A stretch of 64,000 bases of DNA from Synechococcus sp. PCC 6312. Its GTDB lineage: Bacteria; Cyanobacteriota; Cyanobacteriia; Thermosynechococcales; Thermosynechococcaceae. The translations under genes and the position numbers were made by a program. Under the pieces are notes generated by a model. That model worked only from the letters and a program-made list of their open reading frames with translations. It did not search any database and was not told the DNA's origin. This document shows, in pieces, positions 17,397-27,222 of the stretch; the first letter of the stretch is position 1, and each line of letters begins with the position of its first letter. The DNA is taken from the NCBI RefSeq assembly GCF_000316685.1, contig NC_019680.1, positions 2,047,501 to 2,111,500 on the forward strand, written 5' to 3'.

Positions 17397-17606
17397 ATGA
17401 GAAGCGGTTCTATTGTTGACGACCAAGGTAAGATGAACAACTTTGCGATTGAGCCGGAAATGTACGTCATGAACGAGTCTCAGTCAGGATTTACCCCCTA
17501 CGCTGAATTGTTCAATGGTCGTTTAGCCATGGTTGGCTTTATCTCATTGTTGGCCTTGGAAGTTTTCACCGGCCAGGGTCTCATCGGCTTTCTGACTAGC
17601 CTCTAA
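17397..17606 (+). CDS. High-light-inducible protein (Hli/Scp, one-helix)
   Basis: A 69-residue single-helix member of the chlorophyll a/b-binding superfamily. The helix holds the pigment-binding motif ELFNGRLAMVGF (ExxxxR with N and G), followed by hydrophobic ISLLALEVFTGQGLIGFL. These thylakoid proteins bind chlorophyll and carotenoid and protect photosystem II assembly under stress. GGAG lies 6 nt before the ATG. Confidence 0.94.
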   Translation: MRSGSIVDDQGKMNNFAIEPEMYVMNESQSGFTPYAELFNGRLAMVGFISLLALEVFTGQGLIGFLTSL

Positions 17607-17895
17607 GTTTTATGCCTCTGGCAGGCTAAGCCAACAGGGTCAGGGTTGTGACGAGGCCCGAGCCTGATGACATAAACTTCGTCAAAAAAATGTCTCTTAA
17701 TCTCTCTCTTTAGACATAGCTTTTCAGGTTTCTAGAGGTCGTTGATTCGGCTGGGGAACCTGGGAGGCTATTTTTTTGAATCTAGAATCTTGGGCTTCTC
17801 CGGCTCTATCCTTGCTAGTCTGGAAAATGGGTGTTTGCCGATGCTTGGCTCCCAGGCCTGGTGACCTTAGCTTGTTTTTAGAGGAAAAAGCAGTA

Positions 17896-18420
17896 ATGGA
17901 GACTAATTTACCCGCACTGTATTTGGGTGTCCTCCTCATTTTGTTGGCGGCCGTGGGCTGGTTTGTATTTCGGCAAATTTTACGGACTCGCCGGATCGAA
18001 ACCGCCTTATCTCGTCTCCAGGCCAAATTAAAACAAGAAAAAGGGACAGCCCAAGAGTATTTTGAATTGGGTAGTATTTATCTGAATAAAAAACTGACAA
18101 CCCAAGCCATTCCTCTCCTCCAAAAAGCCCTGAAAACAGCGGAAACCGATCCCACGGCTATTACTGCCCCCATCTACAACGCGCTCGGTTATGCTTACTT
18201 TGTTCAGGATCAATACGATTTAGCCATTCGCAACTACAAAGAAGCCCTTAACCAAGACCCAGCCTATGTAACAGCGGCCAACAATCTCGGCCATGCCTAC
18301 GAGCGGAAAAGCTTAGTCACCCAGGCCCTCGAAGCCTACGAGCAAGCCTTAGGGGCTGATCCCAACAATGCCGTTGCCAAACGTCGCGCCAATTCCCTCA
18401 AGAAACGCATCCCCGCCTAG
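17896..18420 (+). CDS. Membrane-anchored TPR protein
   Basis: A 174-residue protein: short N terminus, one membrane helix (about residues 8-28, GVLLILLAAVGWFVF), a basic and helical stretch, then about three TPR repeats. One is LGYAYFVQDQYDLAIRNYKE and another starts NLGHAYERKS. TPRs are protein-docking solenoids; the partner is unknown. ATG 17896 has GAGG upstream and lies directly before the helix, so it is preferred over the TTG at 17776. Confidence 0.8.
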   Translation: METNLPALYLGVLLILLAAVGWFVFRQILRTRRIETALSRLQAKLKQEKGTAQEYFELGSIYLNKKLTTQAIPLLQKALKTAETDPTAITAPIYNALGYAYFVQDQYDLAIRNYKEALNQDPAYVTAANNLGHAYERKSLVTQALEAYEQALGADPNNAVAKRRANSLKKRIPA

Positions 18421-18667
18421 ACATTTTTTACTCTTCTAGACTGGCTGAAGCATCCGTCTAAATTCAGTCATCTCAGGGGTTAATACCACAGGAGTAGGGA
18501 CTGGGAATGCGGAATAGAGACTCATTTTGGCTGGTAAACGGGGCAAGCTGGAGAACGTGATGATCCGAGAGTCTCTGCGTCATCCTGATTCCCAAACCCA
18601 TCAAAAGTTGTTGGCGCAAAGACAAATTAAATCTAAAAAAATCTAGCTTTTGCCTTTCCCCGCTTAG

Positions 18668-19732
<1,065 letters not shown>

Positions 19733-19813
19733 ATTGGTGCTTTGGCATAATTGGCCCCCAATGATTCGATATTCTGGAAAAGCGATACCTTCAAGATTGG
19801 AGTAGGACAACCC

Positions 19814-20692
19814 GTGAATTTCCAGGCCGTGATTGGAACCTTGCATCAATTTTGGGGAGAGCGGGGTTGCTTGATTGCCCAGGCCTATGACATTGAAAAA
19901 GGCGCGGGTACGAAAAGTCCTCATACCTTTTTGCGAGCCTTGGGGCCGGAACCTTGGGCCGTGGCCTATGTTGAACCCTGTCGGCGGCCGGGAGATGGAC
20001 GGTATGGCGAAAATCCGAATCGGTATCAGTACTACTACCAATATCAAGTCCTGATTAAGCCCTCACCGGATAACATTCAGGAGGTTTATTTAGATTCACT
20101 GCGGGCCTTGGGCATTAAACCCGAAGATCATGATATTCGTTTTGTCGAAGATAATTGGGAAGATGCGGCGGTGGGGGCCTGGGGGACGGGTTGGGAAGTC
20201 TGGCTCGATGGGATGGAAGTGACCCAATTTACCTATTTTCAACAATGTGGGGGCCTGGATTGTCGCCCGGTATCCATTGAAATCACCTATGGCCTGGAAC
20301 GCTTAACCATGTATTTGCAAGAGGTGGATGCCATGGCCAAAATTCAGTGGAATCAGCAGTTAACCTATGGGGATGTGCATTTACAGGGAGAAATTGAGCA
20401 ATCAACCTATAACTTTGAAGCCTCAAATCCAGAAATGCTGTTTACTCTGTTTAACCTATACCAAGCAGAAGCGGAACAACTCATTGACCGCAAGCTAGTC
20501 CTACCCGGCCTGGATTATGTCCTTAAATGCTCCCATACCTTTAATTTGCTTGATGCCCGTGGGGTTATTTCTGTGGCGGAACGGACTCGCTACATTGGCA
20601 AAATTCGTCATCTAGCCCGGCAGGTGGCCCAACTGTACCTAGAGCAACGCCAAGAATTAGGTTTTCCCCTCCTAACTCCTGCCTCAACCTGA
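19814..20692 (+). CDS. glyQ: Glycine--tRNA ligase alpha subunit
   Basis: This is the catalytic subunit of the bacterial alpha2-beta2 GlyRS. GTG 19814 opens the family N terminus [14 protein letters not shown] and follows GGAG/AGGA, so the TTG at 19751 is rejected. The signature runs through [33 protein letters not shown] and [16 protein letters not shown]. The 292-residue length is normal. glyS is not adjacent, but a tRNA-Gly gene lies 110 bp downstream. Confidence 0.97.
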   Translation: MNFQAVIGTLHQFWGERGCLIAQAYDIEKGAGTKSPHTFLRALGPEPWAVAYVEPCRRPGDGRYGENPNRYQYYYQYQVLIKPSPDNIQEVYLDSLRALGIKPEDHDIRFVEDNWEDAAVGAWGTGWEVWLDGMEVTQFTYFQQCGGLDCRPVSIEITYGLERLTMYLQEVDAMAKIQWNQQLTYGDVHLQGEIEQSTYNFEASNPEMLFTLFNLYQAEAEQLIDRKLVLPGLDYVLKCSHTFNLLDARGVISVAERTRYIGKIRHLARQVAQLYLEQRQELGFPLLTPAST

Positions 20693-20802
20693 GCCGGATA
20701 GAAAATTGCTGCCCAATGATTTTTCTACATTTCCAGGCCTGAGAATGTGAAAATAATAGGCTAATATAGACAATGCTGATTAATCTAGGCTCTTTGCCAG
20801 AC

Positions 20803-20873
20803 GCGGGCATAGTTTAGTGGTAAAACCGCAGCCTTCCAAGCTACTGATCGGGGTTCGATTCCCCGTGCCCGCT
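20803..20873 (+). tRNA. trnG: tRNA-Gly (anticodon TCC)
   Basis: The sequence folds as a 71-nt cloverleaf: 7-bp acceptor stem GCGGGCA/TGCCCGC, D stem GTTT/AAAC, anticodon loop CTTCCAA and T stem CGGGG/CCCCG with loop TTCGATT. CCA is not encoded. The anticodon stem GCAGC/GCTAC has one C-A mismatch (28-42), unusual for this tRNA. Confidence 0.95.
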
Positions 20874-20891
20874 TCGTTGAATCCTTGTATC

Positions 20892-21836
20892 TTACAGGCC
20901 AGAAATTTTGTACATGGCTTGGAGTTTTGCCAGGGGCATTGATGTGACCACCCAAAAATCCCAGGCCGGGTCAAACAGATCTATGGCGGTATCATTACCA
21001 AGAGCCCAGGCCTGCCAAAATTCTTTTGGATGTAATGCTCCTTGGGCAGATCCGGCTACATCATTAAAAGCAATCCCTAAATGCCAACTGTAAATCACTG
21101 GCAAAATATGGCCGCCCATGGGTTTTTGGCGGTGCATGGCGGCCGTAAAGGTGGAAACCAAGATTTCTCCGGCGGGTGAGGTGTCATATCCTGCGAAGAG
21201 GTGGGTACAGTCGTGGGGAATTGCAAATTTGGCATTCAAGCCACTGGACTCTCCTGGAAAGGCATAGCCTTGGGCTTGATAGAATTCCCAAAATTGGTAA
21301 CCAAGGGTGTCAGTAGGTAGTGTGGCAAGGGCCTGGAAACGAGCAACCAAGGTTGGGGCAGTTGTCTGTTGATAGGGCAATAACCAATCCGTGATGTCGC
21401 CGCCTGCCCAAGGTTGTCCCATAATACTCTCAATGTTTCGCTGACTCATGTCCGCTAAAATCCAGGCCCAGTGGCGGCGGGTTGTAGCAACTAAATCCTG
21501 GATGTAGTCCGCATGAACGTTGAGCGCATCAGCATAGGTGAGAACAAGATTAATTTTGGCTTCATCAACAACACCATCCACAAAGGCCATGACTGTCAGC
21601 AGTTGCAGGGCTAATTCCCGTTGGTGTGGATCGGGTAAACGCTGGGCTAACTGTTGGGGCAAAATTGGGGGTAGCTGATGCCAATCTGGAAGTTCAGTTT
21701 GAAAAAGATAGTGGCTACAGGCCTGGAGACTGGAGATGTCGGCTGGGGTTAATGTCCGGGTTCCCCCCAACAGCGCAATTTGGGCCATCCCGCTAAGAAT
21801 CCCCTCTCGTTCTCTAGCAATGGCTGTAATTTCCAT
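20892..21836 (-). CDS. TerB-like domain fused to Coq4-like domain
   Basis: A 314-residue soluble protein. Residues about 70-140 look like a TerB helical domain (RELALQLLTVMAFVDG then VVDEAKINLVLTYADAL). Residues about 170-310 resemble Coq4. HDCTHLFAGYDTSPAGE is an exact HDxxH-x11-E metal motif (H208, D209, H212, E224), and a hydrophobic stretch follows. Coq4 acts in ubiquinone synthesis as a C1 oxidative decarboxylase/scaffold in eukaryotes and proteobacteria. Cyanobacteria make plastoquinone, so the substrate here is unclear. Downstream of an AT-rich spacer; not in an operon. Confidence 0.75.
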   Translation of the reverse strand: MEITAIAREREGILSGMAQIALLGGTRTLTPADISSLQACSHYLFQTELPDWHQLPPILPQQLAQRLPDPHQRELALQLLTVMAFVDGVVDEAKINLVLTYADALNVHADYIQDLVATTRRHWAWILADMSQRNIESIMGQPWAGGDITDWLLPYQQTTAPTLVARFQALATLPTDTLGYQFWEFYQAQGYAFPGESSGLNAKFAIPHDCTHLFAGYDTSPAGEILVSTFTAAMHRQKPMGGHILPVIYSWHLGIAFNDVAGSAQGALHPKEFWQAWALGNDTAIDLFDPAWDFWVVTSMPLAKLQAMYKISGL

Positions 21837-22164
21837 AGTTGTGTTCGTTTGGACTGTAATGATTAAGTTGATATAGCAAACACAAATTGTTCACGAGAAG
21901 ATACCATACATATTACGTTGCCGAGAATGCAGTATAGAATGATTGATAAACCATTCAAATAACCACCCAGCAGCCTTAGATGTTTGACATAGATACCAGA
22001 CTCGTTTCAGTTCTCTTCCATCAGGATTAGAACGAATAAATTCATATAGGCTATTGACTATTCATTTTTTATTGACTAATTTATTATAATCAGTTTATTA
22101 TTAGAATCTCAAATGAGGTTGCTATATATTTATAGTGCTAGGTTAAGAGTTCAAGCCATGAAGT
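21837..22164. other. AT-rich spacer, no gene seen
   Basis: About 330 bp between the 3' end of the deacetylase operon and the start of the TerB-Coq4 gene. It has long A/T runs and stops in all frames. It probably holds the TerB-Coq4 promoter and the operon terminator. I saw no clear hairpin plus T run. Confidence 0.4.
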
Positions 22165-23175
22165 TTAGGTGGTTTTCTTTTCAAAGTTAGGGACATTGGG
22201 ATAGACATCCGCAATATTTTCCCGAATCGTATTGGGATCGCTATTGGCAAAGTTAGCAATGTCAATTTTCTTCATGAAGGTCACGCCTGGTTTTTTAATG
22301 ATGTACTCCAGAAATTCGTTAAAGGTTTGGACGTGTTCCGGGCGTTGGAGGCGATCATGCATTGTCACGGCCATCATCCGGCGGCGGTAAGCAGATTCTT
22401 CATAGAGGCGGTCAAAGGAGTTTTTCAGTTCAATTAAATATTGTTCTGATGAGAAAAACCGCGCTTCATAGGCCCGAATGTCATTCATATAGACCGCATA
22501 GGGAACAACAACAATCGTTTTCCCGTTGAGCAATTTGACAATAAAGGGTTCATCCCGGCTGACATCATCAATGTGATAGACAAATCCAAGTTCATTCAAG
22601 ACATTCAGCACATTCACGGATCCCCGCAGGCCGGGAGCGTTATATCCCACAGCCCGTTGTCCCGTCACCTTGAGGATCATATCCACATTGCGCTGAATGA
22701 AGGCTTTTTCCTGCTCATAGGACATATTAAATTCGTTGTCCCAGTTCCAGCCGTGGGCCGCCGCTTCATGACCCCGTTGGACAATTTCCCTCGCCCGATC
22801 CGGATACATTTCGACAGTGCGGCCGGACATATGGGAGGTGATTTTAATCTTGTACTTGTCCAAAACATCTAAAATCCTTGGCACGCCTTCCGTGTAGCCA
22901 TAGCGGTACCAGGTAATGGTCGGCATATCGTAATAGCCAGGGGGAGGGGTGAAGTTACCAAAGGGAGTCGGGGCCCCGGTGGCAGGTTGTGCGCCCGTTT
23001 CAAACATTAAGGACAAAGACATCGGCATCCGAATCCCATCGGGCCAAAACTGTCCGGGTTTAACCGTATTAGAACGCGACTGGGCCTGGGCGGGACGAGG
23101 TTGCATGAAGCTATAGGTGGCCAAGGCTCCGGCTCCAGCAGCTAATCCCTGTTTGAATAAATCACGACGGTGCAT
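22165..23175 (-). CDS. Tat-exported NodB/PuuE-like polysaccharide deacetylase
   Basis: A 336-residue protein with a twin-arginine signal (HRRDLFKQGLAAGAGALA, cleavage near AQA). The mature part is a NodB-type barrel of the PuuE/allantoinase-like branch: ITSHMSGRTVEMYPDRA, RGHEAAAHGWNWDNE (metal His region), GYNAPGLRGSVNV and TMHDRLQRPEH. The family removes acetyl or amide groups from sugars or cyclic amides. The first NodB metal Asp is not obvious, so the chemistry is uncertain. It is the last gene of a seven-gene minus-strand operon, 15 bp after the hydrolase. Confidence 0.85.
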   Translation of the reverse strand: MHRRDLFKQGLAAGAGALATYSFMQPRPAQAQSRSNTVKPGQFWPDGIRMPMSLSLMFETGAQPATGAPTPFGNFTPPPGYYDMPTITWYRYGYTEGVPRILDVLDKYKIKITSHMSGRTVEMYPDRAREIVQRGHEAAAHGWNWDNEFNMSYEQEKAFIQRNVDMILKVTGQRAVGYNAPGLRGSVNVLNVLNELGFVYHIDDVSRDEPFIVKLLNGKTIVVVPYAVYMNDIRAYEARFFSSEQYLIELKNSFDRLYEESAYRRRMMAVTMHDRLQRPEHVQTFNEFLEYIIKKPGVTFMKKIDIANFANSDPNTIRENIADVYPNVPNFEKKTT

Positions 23176-23190
23176 GGTGAACTCTCTCCT

Positions 23191-24066
23191 TTAAACGCTG
23201 AACGTGTCTGAGATAGCCTGAAAAATTTCTTCCGGGGCTTCTTCCGGGATGTAATGACCACATTGCTCAATGAGATAACTGGTCAGATTTTCACAGTAGG
23301 GAGTCATGCCGTTGTAGATTAGGGTTTTCGTGGCAAATTCACCCCCCATGGCAAAAATCGGCTGGGTAAACTTGGTTTCTGGAGCGAGGGTATTGGCGGC
23401 CATGGTTTCTTCGAGGGCGGCGTACCAGAGAAATCCAGCTTTCATCGCTCCCGGCTGACTGTAGTATTTAGCGTAATAATCCATCACCTCTGGGGTTAGG
23501 TTTTGTTTACGCTTAGATTTATTGGTGAAATACCAACTGAGATACTCCAGTTCTTTCCCCGCAACTAAACTATCGGCTAAATCCGGGACTTTGTGGAAAT
23601 AGAACTGCCAGACTTTGGCCGCATTCACCACCCCAAAAAAGTCAGGACTGACCAGGCCAGGAATTGCGGCATCAATCAACCCGGCCCCGAGAATCGACTC
23701 AGGAAAGGTTTTCAGCACCGTAAACGCGACCCAGGCCCCGACATCATGGCCTACCAAGTAAAACTGATTAATTTGCTTCAATGCAAGGAAATCTTTAATC
23801 TCTTGGGCCGCCGTGCCACAGTCATAGGGGCCAGCCGGAATATCAGAGTCGCCTTGCCCACGCATATCGAGGGAAATAACCCGGAATTTTTCGCCCAACT
23901 GTTGCCAAAGTAATCGCCAGACATAACAGGTTTGGGGCCAGCCACCGAGGAGCAAGAGGGTCGGGCCTTGGCCGCCTTCAATGGCATGGAGGGTGACATC
24001 GCCAACGGTCGTAAACGTATGCTCAAAGCCAGGGGGCAAATCAATCGGAATAAACGGGTCTCTCAT
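23191..24066 (-). CDS. Alpha/beta hydrolase, epoxide hydrolase/dehalogenase type
   Basis: A 291-residue cytoplasmic hydrolase. The nucleophile elbow is GHDVGAW, with Asp as nucleophile, as in epoxide hydrolases and haloalkane dehalogenases. The oxyanion segment LLLGGWPQTCYVWR and the C-terminal His in EQCGHYIPEEAPEE complete the site. The natural substrate is unknown. Its ATG overlaps the stop of the upstream isomerase gene by four bases (ATGA), which indicates translational coupling inside the operon. Confidence 0.9.
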   Translation of the reverse strand: MRDPFIPIDLPPGFEHTFTTVGDVTLHAIEGGQGPTLLLLGGWPQTCYVWRLLWQQLGEKFRVISLDMRGQGDSDIPAGPYDCGTAAQEIKDFLALKQINQFYLVGHDVGAWVAFTVLKTFPESILGAGLIDAAIPGLVSPDFFGVVNAAKVWQFYFHKVPDLADSLVAGKELEYLSWYFTNKSKRKQNLTPEVMDYYAKYYSQPGAMKAGFLWYAALEETMAANTLAPETKFTQPIFAMGGEFATKTLIYNGMTPYCENLTSYLIEQCGHYIPEEAPEEIFQAISDTFSV

Positions 24067-24923
24067 CGGGTTGCCTGATAGGTGTGCTGTAAAAATTGGA
24101 GGCCGTCACGGGCAATTTGTTCACTGCTGTCTGCCAAGGGTCGCCAAACGCGGGCTGCGGTGGCCAGGGCTTGATCCTCACGATTAAAACTTTCAATCAC
24201 AATCCAGCCATTGAAGTTAAGGGTATCCAAGGCTTGAAATAAACCAGGCCAGGGCATGGTATCACTTCCTGGAATTCCCCGATCACAGGCACAGGCATGG
24301 ACATGGAAGCATTTGTCACCGGCCGCCAAGAATGCCTTCACAATATCTTTTTCTTCAATATTCATGTGGAAGAGATCCAGCAATAGGCCCAGTTGGGGGG
24401 AACCAATATGATTCAGTAACTCTAACCCTTGGGCAACGGTATTTAGGGCATAACCTTGGAAACGGTTTAGAGGTTCGATGGCCAGTTTGATGTTGGTCTG
24501 ACTTAAGGCATCCGCAATTTGAGTCAAGGCCTGGTGGAGTCGGGGCGTTTCTTCCGGTTGCAGGGGTTTGCCAGTTAAGTAACTCACAGGATGAATCAGT
24601 GGGCCAGAGAGTTGCGTAATGTCACAGGCCTGGGCAAAGGTAATCGCATCTTTGACGTACTGCACTGACTTTTGCCAACATTCTGGATCATCGCTGGTTA
24701 AAGACAATCCCGTCGGCATACTCGTACAAAGGGTGATTTCAATCCCATAGCGATCTCGATAAGCTTTAATCGTGTCTGGGGAAATATCAGCGAAATAATG
24801 GGTCGAAATTTCTACGCCATCAAATCCCCAGGCCTGGGCTTGCTCAAAAATATAACTCTCGTTCCCGAAAAACTCCTGTTTCCAGATGAACGAATGCACA
24901 CCAAAACGAATTGCAGCGACCAT
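24063..24923 (-). CDS. Sugar phosphate isomerase/epimerase family TIM-barrel protein
   Basis: A 286-residue xylose-isomerase-like/AP-endonuclease-2 barrel. Metal-binding positions of the family appear in LAIEPLNRFQGYALNT (Glu), LLLDLFHMNIEEKD (Asp, His) and the late WIVIESFNRED (Glu). This matches tagatose/psicose 3-epimerase-like and hydroxypyruvate-isomerase-like enzymes; the exact sugar cannot be read from sequence. It starts 2 bp after the upstream cupin stop and overlaps the downstream hydrolase start by 4 bp. Confidence 0.88.
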   Translation of the reverse strand: MVAAIRFGVHSFIWKQEFFGNESYIFEQAQAWGFDGVEISTHYFADISPDTIKAYRDRYGIEITLCTSMPTGLSLTSDDPECWQKSVQYVKDAITFAQACDITQLSGPLIHPVSYLTGKPLQPEETPRLHQALTQIADALSQTNIKLAIEPLNRFQGYALNTVAQGLELLNHIGSPQLGLLLDLFHMNIEEKDIVKAFLAAGDKCFHVHACACDRGIPGSDTMPWPGLFQALDTLNFNGWIVIESFNREDQALATAARVWRPLADSSEQIARDGLQFLQHTYQATR

Positions 24924-24925
24924 GC

Positions 24926-25726
24926 TTACCCACAGGTTACGGATTTGTCACCGTTGTTAAAGGCATTGATCGTTTCAATTACCTTGGACAGGGTTTGCTC
25001 ATTCTGAAGCTTAGCCAAATTCTTTGGGAACTTATCACTAATACTGGTAACGTACTGCATCATAAACGAACTTTGATTAATCCCAAATTTCGGGGCCTGG
25101 CTGACAAAAGCATTGCGTTGTTCTTGGGTGACTGTCGGCAAATTGTTGATGTCCGTAATATGGGCCCCCACGGCTGAGAAATATTCTCGCATTCCACCAT
25201 CGTGATATTCAAAGTCTGGAGCGATCTCATCCCGCACCCAAATCATCACCATCGGCAAGGTTTCATTAGTCGGGTTCACAAAGCCATGCATATAGGTGTG
25301 GGGTGAGTAAACGACTTGCTTCGGTTTCATTTCAAGACTGTAGAGGGGAGCCCGGCCGGCCGCTTCAATAGTGGGTGGCTTACTCATATCGGGAAACTTG
25401 CGCTCACTATGGAAAATTTCCATGCCTCCTTTTTGGGGCCAGAAAAATTCATTGATGTAGTAGTGGACATGGGGCATTGGGCCGCCGCCGGGGGGAATTT
25501 GGGCCGTCGTAATCGCAAAACCAAAGTCTTTTGTGGAGCAGGAAGCAATTTCAAAGATTTCGTTAGCTGGGGTCAGAATTCGCAAGGGATCGTCTAACTT
25601 TGGCATCGGAATATTGTCAATCGAATAGGGAGCCTTAGCCCAACTGGCCTGGGTCTGGAACAGAATCACTCCAGCAATAACAACCACAAAAACCAGTGAT
25701 GCAACCCAAGTTCTAATTTTCAACAT
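24926..25726 (-). CDS. Exported cupin protein (paralogue 1)
   Basis: A 266-residue protein with a signal peptide (MLKIRTWVASLVFVVVIAGV, cleavage near AKA). The cupin barrel has its metal ligands in PHVHYYINEFFW (H, H, E) and a later His in YMHGFVN. Cysteines in the segments IASCSTKD and SVTCG are conserved with the paralogue at 25931 and may form a disulfide. ATG 25726 is preferred over TTG 25735. Function unknown; extracytoplasmic metal-dependent isomerase or oxygenase activity is possible. It follows the XapX gene by 9 bp. Confidence 0.85.
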   Translation of the reverse strand: MLKIRTWVASLVFVVVIAGVILFQTQASWAKAPYSIDNIPMPKLDDPLRILTPANEIFEIASCSTKDFGFAITTAQIPPGGGPMPHVHYYINEFFWPQKGGMEIFHSERKFPDMSKPPTIEAAGRAPLYSLEMKPKQVVYSPHTYMHGFVNPTNETLPMVMIWVRDEIAPDFEYHDGGMREYFSAVGAHITDINNLPTVTQEQRNAFVSQAPKFGINQSSFMMQYVTSISDKFPKNLAKLQNEQTLSKVIETINAFNNGDKSVTCG

Positions 25727-25735
25727 GATCCACAA

Positions 25736-25912
25736 TTATCCTTGTCCGAGTTTTTGTTTAATAAATGTGTAGGTAACTTGTCCCAATAAACAGGCGGCAG
25801 CGGCGACTAATCCTTCAAAGGGAGGAACTGGCAACGGTAGGCGGAAAAAACCAAAAATTACCCCTAATATCCAGCCGCCTAAGATTGCATAGCCCAACTG
25901 TGGATTAAACAT
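25736..25912 (-). CDS. XapX-domain small membrane protein
   Basis: A 58-residue gene starting at ATG 25912 with GGGAGAG about 10 nt upstream. The product has two hydrophobic helices, ILGGWILGVIFGFF and EGLVAAAACLLGQVTY. The loop RLPLPVPPFEG between them carries the Pro-Pro typical of XapX-domain (DUF1427) miniproteins. Function is unknown in this family. It sits between two paralogous cupin genes (18 bp after one, 9 bp before the other), so it is surely co-transcribed. It may be a membrane partner of the cupins. Confidence 0.85.
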   Translation of the reverse strand: MFNPQLGYAILGGWILGVIFGFFRLPLPVPPFEGLVAAAACLLGQVTYTFIKQKLGQG

Positions 25913-25930
25913 GCTAAATCTTGCTCTCCC

Positions 25931-26731
25931 TTAAAAACAACTTACCGAAGTATCGCCCTGATTAAAGGCCTGGATCGTATCAATGATTGCCATTAGGTCG
26001 GAATCATTACTGCCTTTAGCCAAAATTAGGGGCGGATGACTATCCACCTGGGAGACATATTTTAAGAAATAGTCACTTTGGTTAATGCCATACTGGGGCG
26101 CGTGGGTGACAAATTCTTCCTTGGACTCATCTGTAATCGCAGGCAAGTGATTAATATCAGGAATTGGAACTCCCACATCTTGAAAATACTCCCGAATCCC
26201 ACCATCGTTAAAGGGATAGTCAGGGGACGTTAGATCCTGTAGCCAAATAAATGTTAGTGGGCGTGTTTCATTGGTAATGTTCGTAAACCCATGCACCCGA
26301 TTTTTCGGCCCATAAACAATCTGGTTGGGAACGGTATCAACGGTATAGACTTTGGCTCGACCAGCATCTTCATCGGTAGCGGGATGGCTTAGGTCTGGAT
26401 ATTCCTGCACACTTTGAAACAACTCCAAGCCTCCTTTCGGTGTCCAAAACCATTCATTAGTATGGTGATGAATATGAGGCAGTGGCCCCGCTCCGGCAGG
26501 AATTTGAGCATCAGCCAAGGTAAAGCCCTGGGTTCCCCGATTACAAGTGGCAAACGTGAATATCTCTCCAGCGGGGCCTAAAATTTGCTCCGGTTTTTCG
26601 ACTTTAGGAAATGGCAGATCGGTAATAGAATCAATCGCCCAGGCCGGGGAATTATCAAAACCCATGATCCCCAACATTAAAATGATAGTTATAAGCAAAG
26701 ATAAACTAGTTCTAAACCAGTGCTTGAGCAT
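25931..26731 (-). CDS. Exported cupin protein (paralogue 2)
   Basis: A 266-residue relative of the 24926 cupin, similar along its whole length. It has a signal peptide (LLITIILMLGIMGF, cleavage near AWA) and cupin ligands in PHIHHHTNEWFW and RVHGFTN. The two cysteines (FATCNRGT, SVSCF) are kept. SD GAGGTG lies about 12 nt before the ATG. The pair probably arose by tandem duplication with the XapX gene left between. A heteromeric complex in the periplasm is possible. Confidence 0.85.
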   Translation of the reverse strand: MLKHWFRTSLSLLITIILMLGIMGFDNSPAWAIDSITDLPFPKVEKPEQILGPAGEIFTFATCNRGTQGFTLADAQIPAGAGPLPHIHHHTNEWFWTPKGGLELFQSVQEYPDLSHPATDEDAGRAKVYTVDTVPNQIVYGPKNRVHGFTNITNETRPLTFIWLQDLTSPDYPFNDGGIREYFQDVGVPIPDINHLPAITDESKEEFVTHAPQYGINQSDYFLKYVSQVDSHPPLILAKGSNDSDLMAIIDTIQAFNQGDTSVSCF

Positions 26732-26784
26732 AGCAGGAAATCACCTCAAAAATGCTGTAATCAAGTCGAGTATGAGCATATCAA

Positions 26785-27222
26785 CTATAGGGTTTTAGTC
26801 TCAGCCACACTGTAAACCTTAATCTCTGGCGTACCATTAAATAACGGCCCGGCTTTCTCCATAAATTCCTGAAAGTAGGGAGTTTGAAAATGATGATCTA
26901 AGGCCGCCTGATTCCGCCACTCTTCAAAATATAAAATGGTGTTAGGAGCGGTTTGATCTTCATAAAAACTATAGGAAACTGAGCCAGGTTCTTGGCGGGA
27001 GAGGATCAGACACTTTTCGGCCAACTGTGTAAATTCTTCCTTTGTCCCTGGTTTGATTTTGATTTTTCCGGCAACCACAACTAAAGAGGGAGCTTCACGA
27101 ACTGTGGCCTGAGCCGGACTGGGCAAAACTAAGACGGTACTGAGACCAATCACCAGAGCCAACAAAAGCCCAACCATAATTGAGAGCAGCCTAGGCCAGC
27201 CATGTCTTTGAGCATTATTCAT
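26785..27222 (-). CDS. Exported antibiotic-biosynthesis-monooxygenase (ABM) domain protein
   Basis: First gene of the seven-gene operon. From ATG 27222 it encodes 145 residues: a signal peptide (LLSIMVGLLLALVIGL, cleavage near AQA) and a ferredoxin-like ABM domain of about 95 residues. The domain includes VVAGKIKIKPGTKEEF, CLILSRQEPGSVSYSFYED and LYFEEWRNQAALDHHF. Cytoplasmic relatives (YgiN, LsrG) act on quinones or autoinducers without cofactor. Export of such a domain is less usual. GGGAG precedes 27222; the ATG at 27273 is an alternative. Confidence 0.8.
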   Translation of the reverse strand: MNNAQRHGWPRLLSIMVGLLLALVIGLSTVLVLPSPAQATVREAPSLVVVAGKIKIKPGTKEEFTQLAEKCLILSRQEPGSVSYSFYEDQTAPNTILYFEEWRNQAALDHHFQTPYFQEFMEKAGPLFNGTPEIKVYSVAETKTL

